NCBI RefSeq assembly: GCF_000023825.1
Contig: NC_013061.1
Span: forward strand, 248,001 to 312,000
DNA: 64,000 nt
Direction of reading: 5' to 3'
DNA from: Pedobacter heparinus DSM 2366
Lineage (GTDB): Bacteria > Bacteroidota > Bacteroidia > Sphingobacteriales > Sphingobacteriaceae
Shown here: positions 8,620 through 16,737 of the stretch, one piece after another
Layout of the letters: the number at the start of each line of letters is the position of its first letter
Position numbering within the stretch: position 1 is the first letter of the stretch
Notes under the pieces: generated by a model
The model's input: the letters and a program-made list of their open reading frames with translations, nothing else
Database searches by the model: none
Told to the model about the DNA's origin: nothing
Translations under genes and position numbers: made by a program

Positions 8620-11034
8620 CTAATCTGCTTTAGGCGGAGTAGGCACTTTTTTAATTTTTGTAAAGCGGTAATTCAGACTGATGGTAACGTTGCTGGTATT
8701 GCTTTCGGAAAAGCTTTGTAACCTGAAATTACTGCCTTCACTAAATAAGGTGTAGTTACGTTTTCCAAAAGGATCGCTAAGGCTGATGCGGGTGCTGAGC
8801 CTGTTTTTAAGGAACATTTTTCGGGCAGCCATGGCAGAGCTTACCGAACCTTTGGCCCGACCCTGGGCGTTTACATTGTTGGCATAGTTTACATTGGCTT
8901 CGAAAGCGGTTTTTAGGGGCAGTTGCATAGACAAGCCTACAGCACTGCGTACACTTAAACCCTTCCGGTTTAAGGCCGAATTTAAAGTGGAGGTATAACT
9001 GCTTTGTGTAAGTGTTAAATTGGCATTGGCCGAGAGTTTTTTGTTTGGCCGGTAGTTTCCGATCAGGAATAGGCCGAAAATGTTATTGGAGCCTACGTTG
9101 TAAAAGGTGGTTTCTGATTTGGCTACCCCATTTACAACACTCACTGCGCGGTAACGTTCGATGACGCCGTTGCTGGTAGAATAAGACAGGCGGGGGGTAA
9201 ATGACCATTTTTCGCCAAAAGCCCCAAAGCTGATGTCCATCTGGTGGGTATAAGCAGGGATAAGATCAGGGTTGCCATAAGAGACATTTAAGGTGTCGTT
9301 GTCGTTGATCTGCGGGTTTAAGGTATTCTCTCTAGGCCGGTTGATCCTGACGCTGTAAGTAGCCCCGATATTGTATCTTTTTTTAAAAAAATGGTTAACA
9401 GAAATGGTTGGGAACAGGCTTAGGTAAGGGTTGATGTGGTAACTGCTGCCGGTAGAAAGATCGAAGTTGACATCTGTTAGTTCGGCTCTCAGACCTGTTT
9501 TAACGCCAATACCCTTTCCCCTGTAATTGTAGGAGGCGTATCCGGCAAGAATACCTTCATTGTATAAAAACTCATTGGTCAGCTTCTCGGCAACCACATA
9601 TTGCTGCGCATCAAAATCAAAATCCCGGACCAGCATGTCGTTGTTGTTTTTCCTGTAACTGTACATGATCCCGGCTTCCAGCTGATCACGTTTTTTAAAA
9701 ACAGGGCGGTCGTAATCGAGGTTAATGGTAAGGCCGTTATTGCCGATACCAGTGGTATTTTCGCGTAGCGAAGGCTTGGCGGTTACGGGCAGGGTGTAAT
9801 GCTGGTCCAGCAAACGCAGGTTGTCGTTATCATTGTTGTTAAAGGTTAAGCCCAGGGTCAGCTTTTCACCGCTTTCTGTTGCTTTCAGGCTATAATCGGC
9901 ATTAAAAACAAAATTATGACTGGTTCCGTCACCTGTACTTAGCTGGTTACGTACACGTCTCAGGTCGAGTTCTTCACTTAAAAAATTGAAATCTGTACCG
10001 GCCCTGCTGCTGCTGCTGTTGGTATTGAAATTGGTATTTACACGAAAGTTTTGCTGCGGACTAATGTCCCAGTCGAGTGCCGCCCTGAAATTACCGCCAT
10101 TGCTGTTACTTTTGCTATTGCTATAATTGTCGTAATAAAAAGTAGTGTCTTTAACCAGGTCAAAGTTTTCGCGGTAGCTGTGCGAACTGCTTCGGCCTAT
10201 ATTGCTTCTGTAGGCCGCACCTCCGCTTAAAGAATAGTTTTTACTGCGGTAGGAAGCGTTTGAGTTCATATTGGTATTGCCTTGCAGACCAGCTGTTATA
10301 CCGGCATTGCCATTAAAACCAATGGCAAAACCCTTTTTCATCACAATATTGATGATGCCTTCCCCATCGCCTGAGTACCTGGCCGGTGGGTTGGTCATGA
10401 CTTCTATTTTTTCAATCGCATCAGAAGGCAGCACGTTTAACAGGTCGGCAATATTGGAAGTCATGTAATCCGAAGGTTTGCCATCGATGAAGATGCGGGT
10501 AGCGCGTTTTCCGGAAATGCTGGCATTGCCGTCAATATCGACCTGCACCATAGGGACATTTTTGAGGATATCGGTAGCGGTGCTTCCTTCGGCGAGGATA
10601 GATTTATCTACGTTATAGGTGATCTGATCTGCCGAAAACTCTATCACCGGCTTTTCGGCGGTAATGGTAACCTCGCTTAAGTTGTTCTGGTCGCTGCCCA
10701 GTTTTAAGGTGCCCAGGTTACGTTCAAAATCTTTTTCGGTAAGGATAACCTCGTTTACGGTTAGGCTGGCGAAGCCAACAAAGCTTACCTTTACCTTATA
10801 GGTACCGTATTTTAGGGCATTAAATTTAAAAATACCATTTTCGTCTGTTGCGGTGGTTACCAAAGGGTGTTCAGAACCGGTTTCATAAACGGCTATTACG
10901 GCCGAAGGTATGGGCAGACCACCCACTTCTTCCACCACCTTTCCGGTAATTACCCCCTTTTCGGTAAAGGCATATCCATTCAGAGAAACAAGGCCGAGAA
11001 GGAGGCTGAAAATTAAAAATGCGTATTTTTTCAA
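8620..11034 (-). CDS. TonB-dependent-receptor-like outer membrane beta-barrel protein with carboxypeptidase-like N-terminal domain
   Basis: 804 residues. Signal peptide (1-about 23), carboxypeptidase-regulatory-like beta domain (about 28-110), plug domain (about 120-240, with VDIDGNASISGKRATRIFIDGKP and GEGIINIVMKKG) and an outer-membrane barrel to the C-terminus that ends in alternating aromatic strands (SLNYRF). The barrel is the OMP_b-brl_3 type rather than the SusC type, and no SusD partner is present. It lies 22 bases after a paralogue of the same architecture, suggesting an operon of duplicated receptors. Substrate unknown. Confidence 0.9.
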   Translation of the reverse strand: MKKYAFLIFSLLLGLVSLNGYAFTEKGVITGKVVEEVGGLPIPSAVIAVYETGSEHPLVTTATDENGIFKFNALKYGTYKVKVSFVGFASLTVNEVILTEKDFERNLGTLKLGSDQNNLSEVTITAEKPVIEFSADQITYNVDKSILAEGSTATDILKNVPMVQVDIDGNASISGKRATRIFIDGKPSDYMTSNIADLLNVLPSDAIEKIEVMTNPPARYSGDGEGIINIVMKKGFAIGFNGNAGITAGLQGNTNMNSNASYRSKNYSLSGGAAYRSNIGRSSSHSYRENFDLVKDTTFYYDNYSNSKSNSNGGNFRAALDWDISPQQNFRVNTNFNTNSSSSRAGTDFNFLSEELDLRRVRNQLSTGDGTSHNFVFNADYSLKATESGEKLTLGLTFNNNDNDNLRLLDQHYTLPVTAKPSLRENTTGIGNNGLTINLDYDRPVFKKRDQLEAGIMYSYRKNNNDMLVRDFDFDAQQYVVAEKLTNEFLYNEGILAGYASYNYRGKGIGVKTGLRAELTDVNFDLSTGSSYHINPYLSLFPTISVNHFFKKRYNIGATYSVRINRPRENTLNPQINDNDTLNVSYGNPDLIPAYTHQMDISFGAFGEKWSFTPRLSYSTSNGVIERYRAVSVVNGVAKSETTFYNVGSNNIFGLFLIGNYRPNKKLSANANLTLTQSSYTSTLNSALNRKGLSVRSAVGLSMQLPLKTAFEANVNYANNVNAQGRAKGSVSSAMAARKMFLKNRLSTRISLSDPFGKRNYTLFSEGSNFRLQSFSESNTSNVTISLNYRFTKIKKVPTPPKAD

Positions 11035-11056
11035 TGTCTGGTCTGGCTATTGGTGG

Positions 11057-13549
11057 CTAAAAGGACTCTTCATCCGAACGCATTTCCTGCTGGTCAGATT
11101 TTTTGGTCTTTTTAAAGTTAAAATCATTTTTACCAAAACGGTAAGCATAAGTTAAACTGGCCATGGTGCCCTGCATGTAGCGCCTGAAATCGGTAATGGC
11201 ATTGTTGGCACCCGTGGTCATGCTCCACCGGCGGGTGTTAAATACGTCCCTTACATTCAGGCTTAAAGAGGATTTTTTGTTTTTAAAGTCGTACCGTGCT
11301 CCTGCATCTACTGCATACATGGCATTTCTTCTGCCCTGGGCCATGATCTCCCTTGAACGATAATCGCCTTTTACCTGCATGGTGATGTTGTATGGAAGGA
11401 TAAAATTATTGGTCAGGTTGGCATTCCAGCTAAAACCAGAGTTGTCTACAATCCCAAACTGGGGTACGCCATCAAGCTTGCGCTGGTATAGATTTACGTT
11501 TCCGGTAAAGTTCCAGGCTTTGGCAGCATCAACCCTGGCAATAAGTTCCAGGCCGCTCGACAATTCCCGGGTTAAGTTCCGGGGGGTGACGATGGTAATC
11601 CCGTTTTCATCAGCCTCTGTCCGTATGCGTTGGATTACATCGTTGGTCTGGCGCATATAGGCAGTAGAAATAAAGGTAATCTTTTTCCAGTATTTACTGT
11701 AGCTCAATTCATAAGCATGTACATCTTCAGGTTTCAGGTTGGGATTACCCTGGCGCCAGATCAATGGGTCTGAGACATCCAGAAAAGGATTGGTATCCCA
11801 TCCCCGGGGCCTGTTTACCCTGCGGCTGTAACTGAGCTGGAGCTGCTGATCGGCATTGAATTTCTGAGTAAGGAAAATACTTGGGTACAGCCTTTTATAA
11901 GCTACCTTTCCGGGAACATAACTCAAATTCCCTGCATTGTCGTACCTGCCCAAACGGGTGTCGAGTGTGGCATCTTCGCCCCTTAAACCTATCTGGTAGC
12001 CGAAGTTTTTTACCTGGTTCTGGAAATTGACATACAGGGCATGCACCTGGTCTTTGCTGTTAAATTCGTTGGTCAGTGCAAAATTGATGTCATATTCATC
12101 GTTAAGGTGGTTAAAGTTAGTAGAAAAGGTATTGTTGTCGGCATATCGGATCTGGCTGCGGTAGCCGGCCTCAATTTTTCCTGCTTTACCAACAGGCAGG
12201 GTATAATCGGTCTGGATGTTATAACTCCTGTTTGTCCCCTTTCCATCATTGATCTGGATAGCGGGCAGCAAATTGACGTCAGAACCATTGATGTTGTAAA
12301 CATCGGTCTGGTAATTCTGGTAATTGTCGTTGGTCCCGTCCGAAAAGCTGAAGTTAAAGGTAAGCTCTTCCTTGGGTTTCTTAAATTTCTGAACAAAATC
12401 CAGGCTAAGGTCGTAGCTCCCACCTGATCCCGAATTGGAATTGTTTCTTCTGCTCAGTTCAAGCGGGTTTTTTGAAGCGTTTAATTTATCGATGTTTAAA
12501 AACTCATTCCTGTCGTTGTCACGGATGTTAAACCCGCCGGTAAAGCTGAGGATACTTTTTGGGGCAAGGTAATAATCCAGCCCGGCCTTAAAATTATGGC
12601 CTTTATCCAATGATTTTGAATCGGTACTTTGATTGGCAAAAGCAGTGGGAAAGCTTGGGTTTAAATACTGGATATTGCTGTAGCCACCACCCAGGCGGTT
12701 TCCGTAACGATAGCTGTAGTTGCCATAAATGTTAACCTTATTGTTCTGAAAGCTGAGACTGGTATTTGCATTGTAATTGTCGCGGTTGCCTGCAGTGAGT
12801 GCTACAGAGCCGTTTAGTCCAAGCTTTTTATTTTTCTTTAAAACGATATTGATGATGCCCGATTGTCCTTCTGCATCGTATTTTGCGGAAGGGTTGGTAA
12901 TCAGCTCTACACTTTCAATGGAACTGGCAGGTATAGATTGCAGGATCTGTGCAACGTTGCCACCGGCAATCATGGAAGGTTTGCCATCTATTAAAACTTT
13001 AACGCCGGTTGAACCCCTGAGGCTCACATTTCCATCAATATCCGATTGAACAGAAGGTACGTTCTGCAATAGGTCTGAAGCCGACCCGCCCTCACTTACC
13101 AAGCTCTGGTCAACAGAAAAAACCTTTTTATCAATACCAAGCTGCATGGTACTTTTCTGTGCTGTAATGGCCACTTCCTTTAGTGCTGTGCCTTTGGCCG
13201 TTTTCATTTTTATGGTGCCCAAGTTAATTTCCCTGTGTGCATCGGTGATGGCAACAGAATCTCTTACCATGGTCTGATAACCCACATAGCTTACCTTAAA
13301 TGTGAAAGCGCCTTTAGGCAGTGCGGTCATGTTCAGGTTCCCGTTGGCATCGGTCTGCATGCCCTTTACCACTGCTTTGGTTTTACGGTTGATGATCATT
13401 GCCGAGGCAAAAGGGATGGTTTCACCGGTTTGGGCGTCCACAACTTTGGCGGTTATTTTACCATCACTGGCAGACTGGGCATTAAGGGTTATGGTGGCAG
13501 AACAAAAGGCAAGCGTTAAAAGCAGAACTTTGTAAAAGTAATTGGTCAT
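11057..13549 (-). CDS. TonB-dependent-receptor-like outer membrane beta-barrel protein (tandem paralogue)
   Basis: 830 residues from the ATG at 13549, chosen because a signal peptide follows at once (MTNYFYKVLLLTLAF...ITLNAQ); the open frame extends 38 codons further without signal-like sequence. Domains: carboxypeptidase-like beta domain (about 30-115), plug (about 130-245; VQSDIDGNVSLRGSTGVKVLIDGKP, GQSGIINIVLKKN) and a barrel of the OMP_b-brl_3 family. The same layout and plug phrases occur in the next gene, so this is a tandem duplication with strong divergence of the barrel. The C-terminal tail after the last strand is charged (KKTKKSDQQEMRSDEESF), an unusual ending for a barrel that normally closes on an aromatic residue. 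Confidence 0.9.
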   Translation of the reverse strand: MTNYFYKVLLLTLAFCSATITLNAQSASDGKITAKVVDAQTGETIPFASAMIINRKTKAVVKGMQTDANGNLNMTALPKGAFTFKVSYVGYQTMVRDSVAITDAHREINLGTIKMKTAKGTALKEVAITAQKSTMQLGIDKKVFSVDQSLVSEGGSASDLLQNVPSVQSDIDGNVSLRGSTGVKVLIDGKPSMIAGGNVAQILQSIPASSIESVELITNPSAKYDAEGQSGIINIVLKKNKKLGLNGSVALTAGNRDNYNANTSLSFQNNKVNIYGNYSYRYGNRLGGGYSNIQYLNPSFPTAFANQSTDSKSLDKGHNFKAGLDYYLAPKSILSFTGGFNIRDNDRNEFLNIDKLNASKNPLELSRRNNSNSGSGGSYDLSLDFVQKFKKPKEELTFNFSFSDGTNDNYQNYQTDVYNINGSDVNLLPAIQINDGKGTNRSYNIQTDYTLPVGKAGKIEAGYRSQIRYADNNTFSTNFNHLNDEYDINFALTNEFNSKDQVHALYVNFQNQVKNFGYQIGLRGEDATLDTRLGRYDNAGNLSYVPGKVAYKRLYPSIFLTQKFNADQQLQLSYSRRVNRPRGWDTNPFLDVSDPLIWRQGNPNLKPEDVHAYELSYSKYWKKITFISTAYMRQTNDVIQRIRTEADENGITIVTPRNLTRELSSGLELIARVDAAKAWNFTGNVNLYQRKLDGVPQFGIVDNSGFSWNANLTNNFILPYNITMQVKGDYRSREIMAQGRRNAMYAVDAGARYDFKNKKSSLSLNVRDVFNTRRWSMTTGANNAITDFRRYMQGTMASLTYAYRFGKNDFNFKKTKKSDQQEMRSDEESF

Positions 13550-13675
13550 TAATTGGTGTTTATTTGTTTGTGTGTTTAGGTAGGACAAATAAACGACTAC
13601 GAAGTTTAAAAAACGCGGCGTAACTATTTTATTACAGGTCTTTCTGTCTTGTGTTACTGCCAAATGCGCGCGAGG

Positions 13676-13957
13676 TTAGTCGACCGTTACAGTAAGTCCT
13701 TCCTGCTGTAATATTTTCCGGTAAACTTCCATTTCCGTAAAGGAGCCTTCCAGTACGGCACATTTTCCTTTGTTGTGTACTTCCCAGGCAATTTTTTCTG
13801 CCTGATGCTCAGAGTAGTCGAGGTATTTCATCATACAATGGATGACATGATCAAAAGTATTTACGTCATCATTCCAAAGGATTAAACGGTGAATGGTTTT
13901 TAACGAAGTGAGTATTTCTTCTAACGTAAATGTTTCTTCTTTTGTTTCTGTCGACAT
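13676..13957 (-). CDS. clpS: ATP-dependent Clp protease adaptor ClpS
   Basis: 93 residues from ATG at 13957; the frame continues upstream by 25 codons without a plausible start context. ClpS binds N-degron substrates and hands them to ClpA/ClpC-ClpP. The core is visible: LILWNDDVNTFDHVIHCMMKYLDYS, with the NDD-xx-T/D pocket residues and the later EKIAWEVHNKGKCAVLEGSF block that docks on the Clp N-domain. Stands alone, divergent from the ketosynthase gene. Confidence 0.94.
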   Translation of the reverse strand: MSTETKEETFTLEEILTSLKTIHRLILWNDDVNTFDHVIHCMMKYLDYSEHQAEKIAWEVHNKGKCAVLEGSFTEMEVYRKILQQEGLTVTVD

Positions 13958-13961
13958 CCTG

Positions 13962-13969
13962 CAAAAATA
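13962..13969 (-). promoter_or_regulatory. -7 promoter element TATTTTTG 4 bases before the clpS start
   Basis: Perfect match to TAnnTTTG on the minus strand, with only four bases between it and the ATG. With the usual distance from element to start of transcription, the mRNA would begin at or next to the start codon. No clear TTTG is visible at the -33 position. Confidence 0.45.
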
Positions 13970-14001
13970 AGCTAATTTCAAAATAATGTTGCAGTTAAAG
14001 T

Positions 14002-14009
14002 TATTTTTG
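14002..14009 (+). promoter_or_regulatory. Candidate -7 promoter element for the fabH-type gene
   Basis: TATTTTTG matches TAnnTTTG and lies 28 bases upstream of the ATG at 14038. The -33 element is not evident, so this is a weak prediction. Confidence 0.35.
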
Positions 14010-14037
14010 CTTAAAATTAATCGTAAAGCCAAGGATT

Positions 14038-15084
14038 ATGCAGCGTTCAAAGATTGCGGGGATAGGTTATTATGTACCCAAAAATGTTTATACCAATAAA
14101 GATCTATCGCGTTTTATGGATACCAGTGATGAATGGATACAGGAACGCACCGGAATCAAAGAACGCAGGTTTGCCGACCGGCTGGAAGAGACGACCACGA
14201 CCATGGGCGTGGAAGCAGCCAAAATTGCGATTGATAGGGCAGGTATTACAGCTCAGGATATCGATTTTATCCTGTTTGCCACGCTTACTCCAGATTATTA
14301 TTTTCCGGGATGCGGCGTATTGCTGCAGCGGGAAATGAAAATGAAAGAAGTTGGGGCGCTGGATATCCGGAACCAATGTTCGGGCTTTCTGTATGCGCTT
14401 TCTGTTGCCGATCAGTTCATTAAAACGGGTATGTACAAAAACATATTGGTGGTAGGCAGCGAAAAGCATTCTTTTGCGATGGATTTTGAAACACGCAGTC
14501 GTAATGTGTCAGTCATATTTGGAGATGGCGCAGGTGCAGTGGTTTTGCAGCCCACACAAGAAGAAGGACAGGGTATTTTGAGTACACATTTGCATAGTGA
14601 TGGTGCAGATGCAGAACTGCTGGCCATGTTTTATCCGGGGGCGAGCGCCAATAAATGGCTGAAGGATAAACCCGGTTATCCGGATCAGGAGCTTGGGGGA
14701 CTTTTTTTAACCAGGGAACAATTGGAAGGCGGTGCCGCACTGCCTTATATGGACGGGCCGGCGGTATTTAAAAAAGCCGTGGTCAAATTTCCGGAAGTGA
14801 TCAATGAAGCATTAACTGCCAATCATTTAACAGCGGGAGATATTGACCTGCTGGTTCCGCATCAGGCTAATTTACGCATCAGTCAATATGTACAGCAGTT
14901 ATTGGGACTGCCGGATGATAAGGTTTTCAATAACATCCAGAAGTATGGCAATACTACCGCGGCATCGGTTCCTATTGCTTTATGTGAAGCCTGGGAAGCC
15001 GGAAAAATTAAAGATGGCGACCTGGTTTGTCTGGCTGCATTTGGTTCTGGCTTTACCTGGGCCAGTGCTTTGATCAGGTGGTGA
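14038..15084 (+). CDS. fabH: 3-oxoacyl-ACP synthase III family protein
   Basis: 348-residue thiolase-fold ketosynthase. FabH condenses acetyl-CoA with malonyl-ACP to start fatty acid synthesis. The catalytic triad is in place: Cys114 (NQCSGFLYAL), His275 (VPHQANLRI) and Asn305 (YGNTTAASVP); the N-terminal DEWIQERTGIKERR motif and FGDGAGAVVL are typical. It is about 30 residues longer than E. coli FabH, with extra sequence around 195-235 near the substrate entrance. There are no other fatty acid synthesis genes beside it (no plsX or rpmF), so it may be a second, specialised KAS III; Bacteroidota commonly have several. Its stop is 3 bases from that of the converging reductase gene. Confidence 0.88.
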   Translation: MQRSKIAGIGYYVPKNVYTNKDLSRFMDTSDEWIQERTGIKERRFADRLEETTTTMGVEAAKIAIDRAGITAQDIDFILFATLTPDYYFPGCGVLLQREMKMKEVGALDIRNQCSGFLYALSVADQFIKTGMYKNILVVGSEKHSFAMDFETRSRNVSVIFGDGAGAVVLQPTQEEGQGILSTHLHSDGADAELLAMFYPGASANKWLKDKPGYPDQELGGLFLTREQLEGGAALPYMDGPAVFKKAVVKFPEVINEALTANHLTAGDIDLLVPHQANLRISQYVQQLLGLPDDKVFNNIQKYGNTTAASVPIALCEAWEAGKIKDGDLVCLAAFGSGFTWASALIRW

Positions 15085-15087
15085 GGA

Positions 15088-15963
15088 TCAGCTCCCTTTA
15101 GCCGATCGTGTCATTTGTTCAAAAGCGTCCCACATTTCATTGGGTACTGCCTCCAGACCATTAAACTGACCCGCGCCCTGCAGCCATTCGCCTCCGTCTA
15201 TGCTGATCACTTCACCATTGATATAGCCGGCAAAGTCGCTGATCAGAAAGGCAGCAAGGTTGGCCAGTTCCTGGTGTTCACCAACCCGTTTCAGGGGCAC
15301 CCGGTTTTTGAAATCAAACTTTTTGGCCAGATCGCCGGGCAGTAAACGCTCCCAGGCACCTTTTGTAGGGAAGGGGCCTGGTGCTATGGCATTGGTACGG
15401 ATGCCATATTTACCCCATTCAACAGCCAGCGAACGGGTCATGGCCAGTACGCCCCCTTTTGCACAGGCCGAAGGCACTACGTAAGCCGATCCGGTAAAGG
15501 CATAAGTGGTTACAATATTCAGTACACTTGCGGCTTGTTTCTCTTTTATCCAATGTTTGCCAAAAGCAAGGGTACAGTTTACAGAACCTTTAAGTACAAT
15601 ATCGATGATGCTGGAAAAGGCATTTGCCGATAGCCGTTCTGTAGGGGAAATGAAGTTGCCGGCTGCATTATTTAAAAGGCTGTTTACACTGCCAAAAGTT
15701 TTAAGTGTTTCTGACAGCACGTTTTCTACCTGGTCGTAATCGCGTACATCACAGGCTACCGCCAGCACTTTGCCCCCGGTTTCCTGTTCCATTTCTGCAG
15801 CTGTTTTTTGCAGCACTTCCTGTTTGCGGCTGGTGATGACCAGGTTGGCCCCCAGTTTCAGGAAATAAGTGCCCATGGCCCTGCCTAGGCCTGTGCCGCC
15901 GCCCGTGATCACTATGGTTTTACCTTTTAAGGCATCATCTCTTAACATCGGTTCGTTAAACAT
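15088..15963 (-). CDS. 2,4-dienoyl-CoA reductase-like SDR oxidoreductase
   Basis: About 291 residues from ATG at 15963 (the frame runs to 15990, into the previous gene). Rossmann motif TGGGTGLG at the N-terminus, NAAGN in the middle. The usual SDR YxxxK is replaced by SACAK within AYVVPSACAKGGV, exactly the arrangement of the mitochondrial/peroxisomal 2,4-dienoyl-CoA reductase family, where Ser and Lys replace the Tyr-Lys pair; the EWGKYGIRTNAIAPGPFPTKGA stretch also fits that family. Role: NADPH reduction of dienoyl-CoA intermediates when unsaturated fatty acids are degraded. Starts 4 bases after the enoyl-CoA isomerase gene, its pathway partner. Confidence 0.88.
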   Translation of the reverse strand: MFNEPMLRDDALKGKTIVITGGGTGLGRAMGTYFLKLGANLVITSRKQEVLQKTAAEMEQETGGKVLAVACDVRDYDQVENVLSETLKTFGSVNSLLNNAAGNFISPTERLSANAFSSIIDIVLKGSVNCTLAFGKHWIKEKQAASVLNIVTTYAFTGSAYVVPSACAKGGVLAMTRSLAVEWGKYGIRTNAIAPGPFPTKGAWERLLPGDLAKKFDFKNRVPLKRVGEHQELANLAAFLISDFAGYINGEVISIDGGEWLQGAGQFNGLEAVPNEMWDAFEQMTRSAKGS

Positions 15964-15967
15964 GCGC

Positions 15968-16729
15968 TTATTTTTTTTGCAGGTTATCAATAATTGTTTT
16001 CAGGATATTTCTTGTAGTAGGTGCCCACCATTGCTTCAGCATCTTTTGCAGGGCTTCCGACTGGTCGGCACCGGTTGATGCAATTAGCCCCTGTCTGATG
16101 TTGAGCTTACTCTGTTCCCAGGTATTGCGCTCCATGGCCATATACTTCCTGATCTTTCGCTCTGCCGCGGTTAAAATACCGGCAGGATTGACCAGCTCAT
16201 CTACCAGGCCAATCTGCAAAGCTTCATCCGGACTAAAGAGTTTCCCCTCCAGTAAGCTCCGCGACGCATTGGCCTGGCCCAGCCAGAACGCGTACAGGTT
16301 AAAAATGCTGTTGGGTACAATAATGCCTACAGGCACTTCATTCAGGCCAATGATATAGTTACCCTCTGCCATGATCCTGTAATCACAAGCCAGGGCAATT
16401 ACACAGCCACCGGCAGGGCTATGGCCGTTAACGGCAGCTACCAAAGGTTTTTTAAAGGCCGTAATGGCTGCAGTGAAATTCAAAAACAAGTGCCAGAAAG
16501 ATTCGGCCTCTGCTTCATTATAGTTGTAAAGTTCAATCAGGTCCAGGCCTGCAGAAAAGAAATTTTCTTTTCCGGTGATGATTACACCTGCAATATTGGG
16601 GTCTCCGGCTATATTGTGCAGCATGTCGCTCAGTTCGGTGATCATTTCCCGGTTAAGGGCATTGGATTTACCTCTGTCTAACGTAATGATGCTTAAATGG
16701 TCTTTTATCGTAACTTTTATGGTGTTCAT
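15968..16729 (-). CDS. Delta3,Delta2-enoyl-CoA isomerase-like crotonase
   Basis: 253-residue crotonase-fold protein. Oxyanion-hole segments are FSAGLDL (58-64) and GHSPAGG (102-108). The GLNEVPVGIIVP block places Glu131 as in the mitochondrial enoyl-CoA delta isomerase ECI1 (GLNE-x3-GII), and the second hydratase glutamate is not at its expected place, so isomerase is more likely than hydratase. Moves cis/trans-3 double bonds to trans-2 for beta-oxidation. Paired with the dienoyl-CoA reductase gene, giving the two auxiliary enzymes needed for unsaturated fatty acids. Confidence 0.87.
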   Translation of the reverse strand: MNTIKVTIKDHLSIITLDRGKSNALNREMITELSDMLHNIAGDPNIAGVIITGKENFFSAGLDLIELYNYNEAEAESFWHLFLNFTAAITAFKKPLVAAVNGHSPAGGCVIALACDYRIMAEGNYIIGLNEVPVGIIVPNSIFNLYAFWLGQANASRSLLEGKLFSPDEALQIGLVDELVNPAGILTAAERKIRKYMAMERNTWEQSKLNIRQGLIASTGADQSEALQKMLKQWWAPTTRNILKTIIDNLQKK

Positions 16730-16737
16730 GCGCTTGT

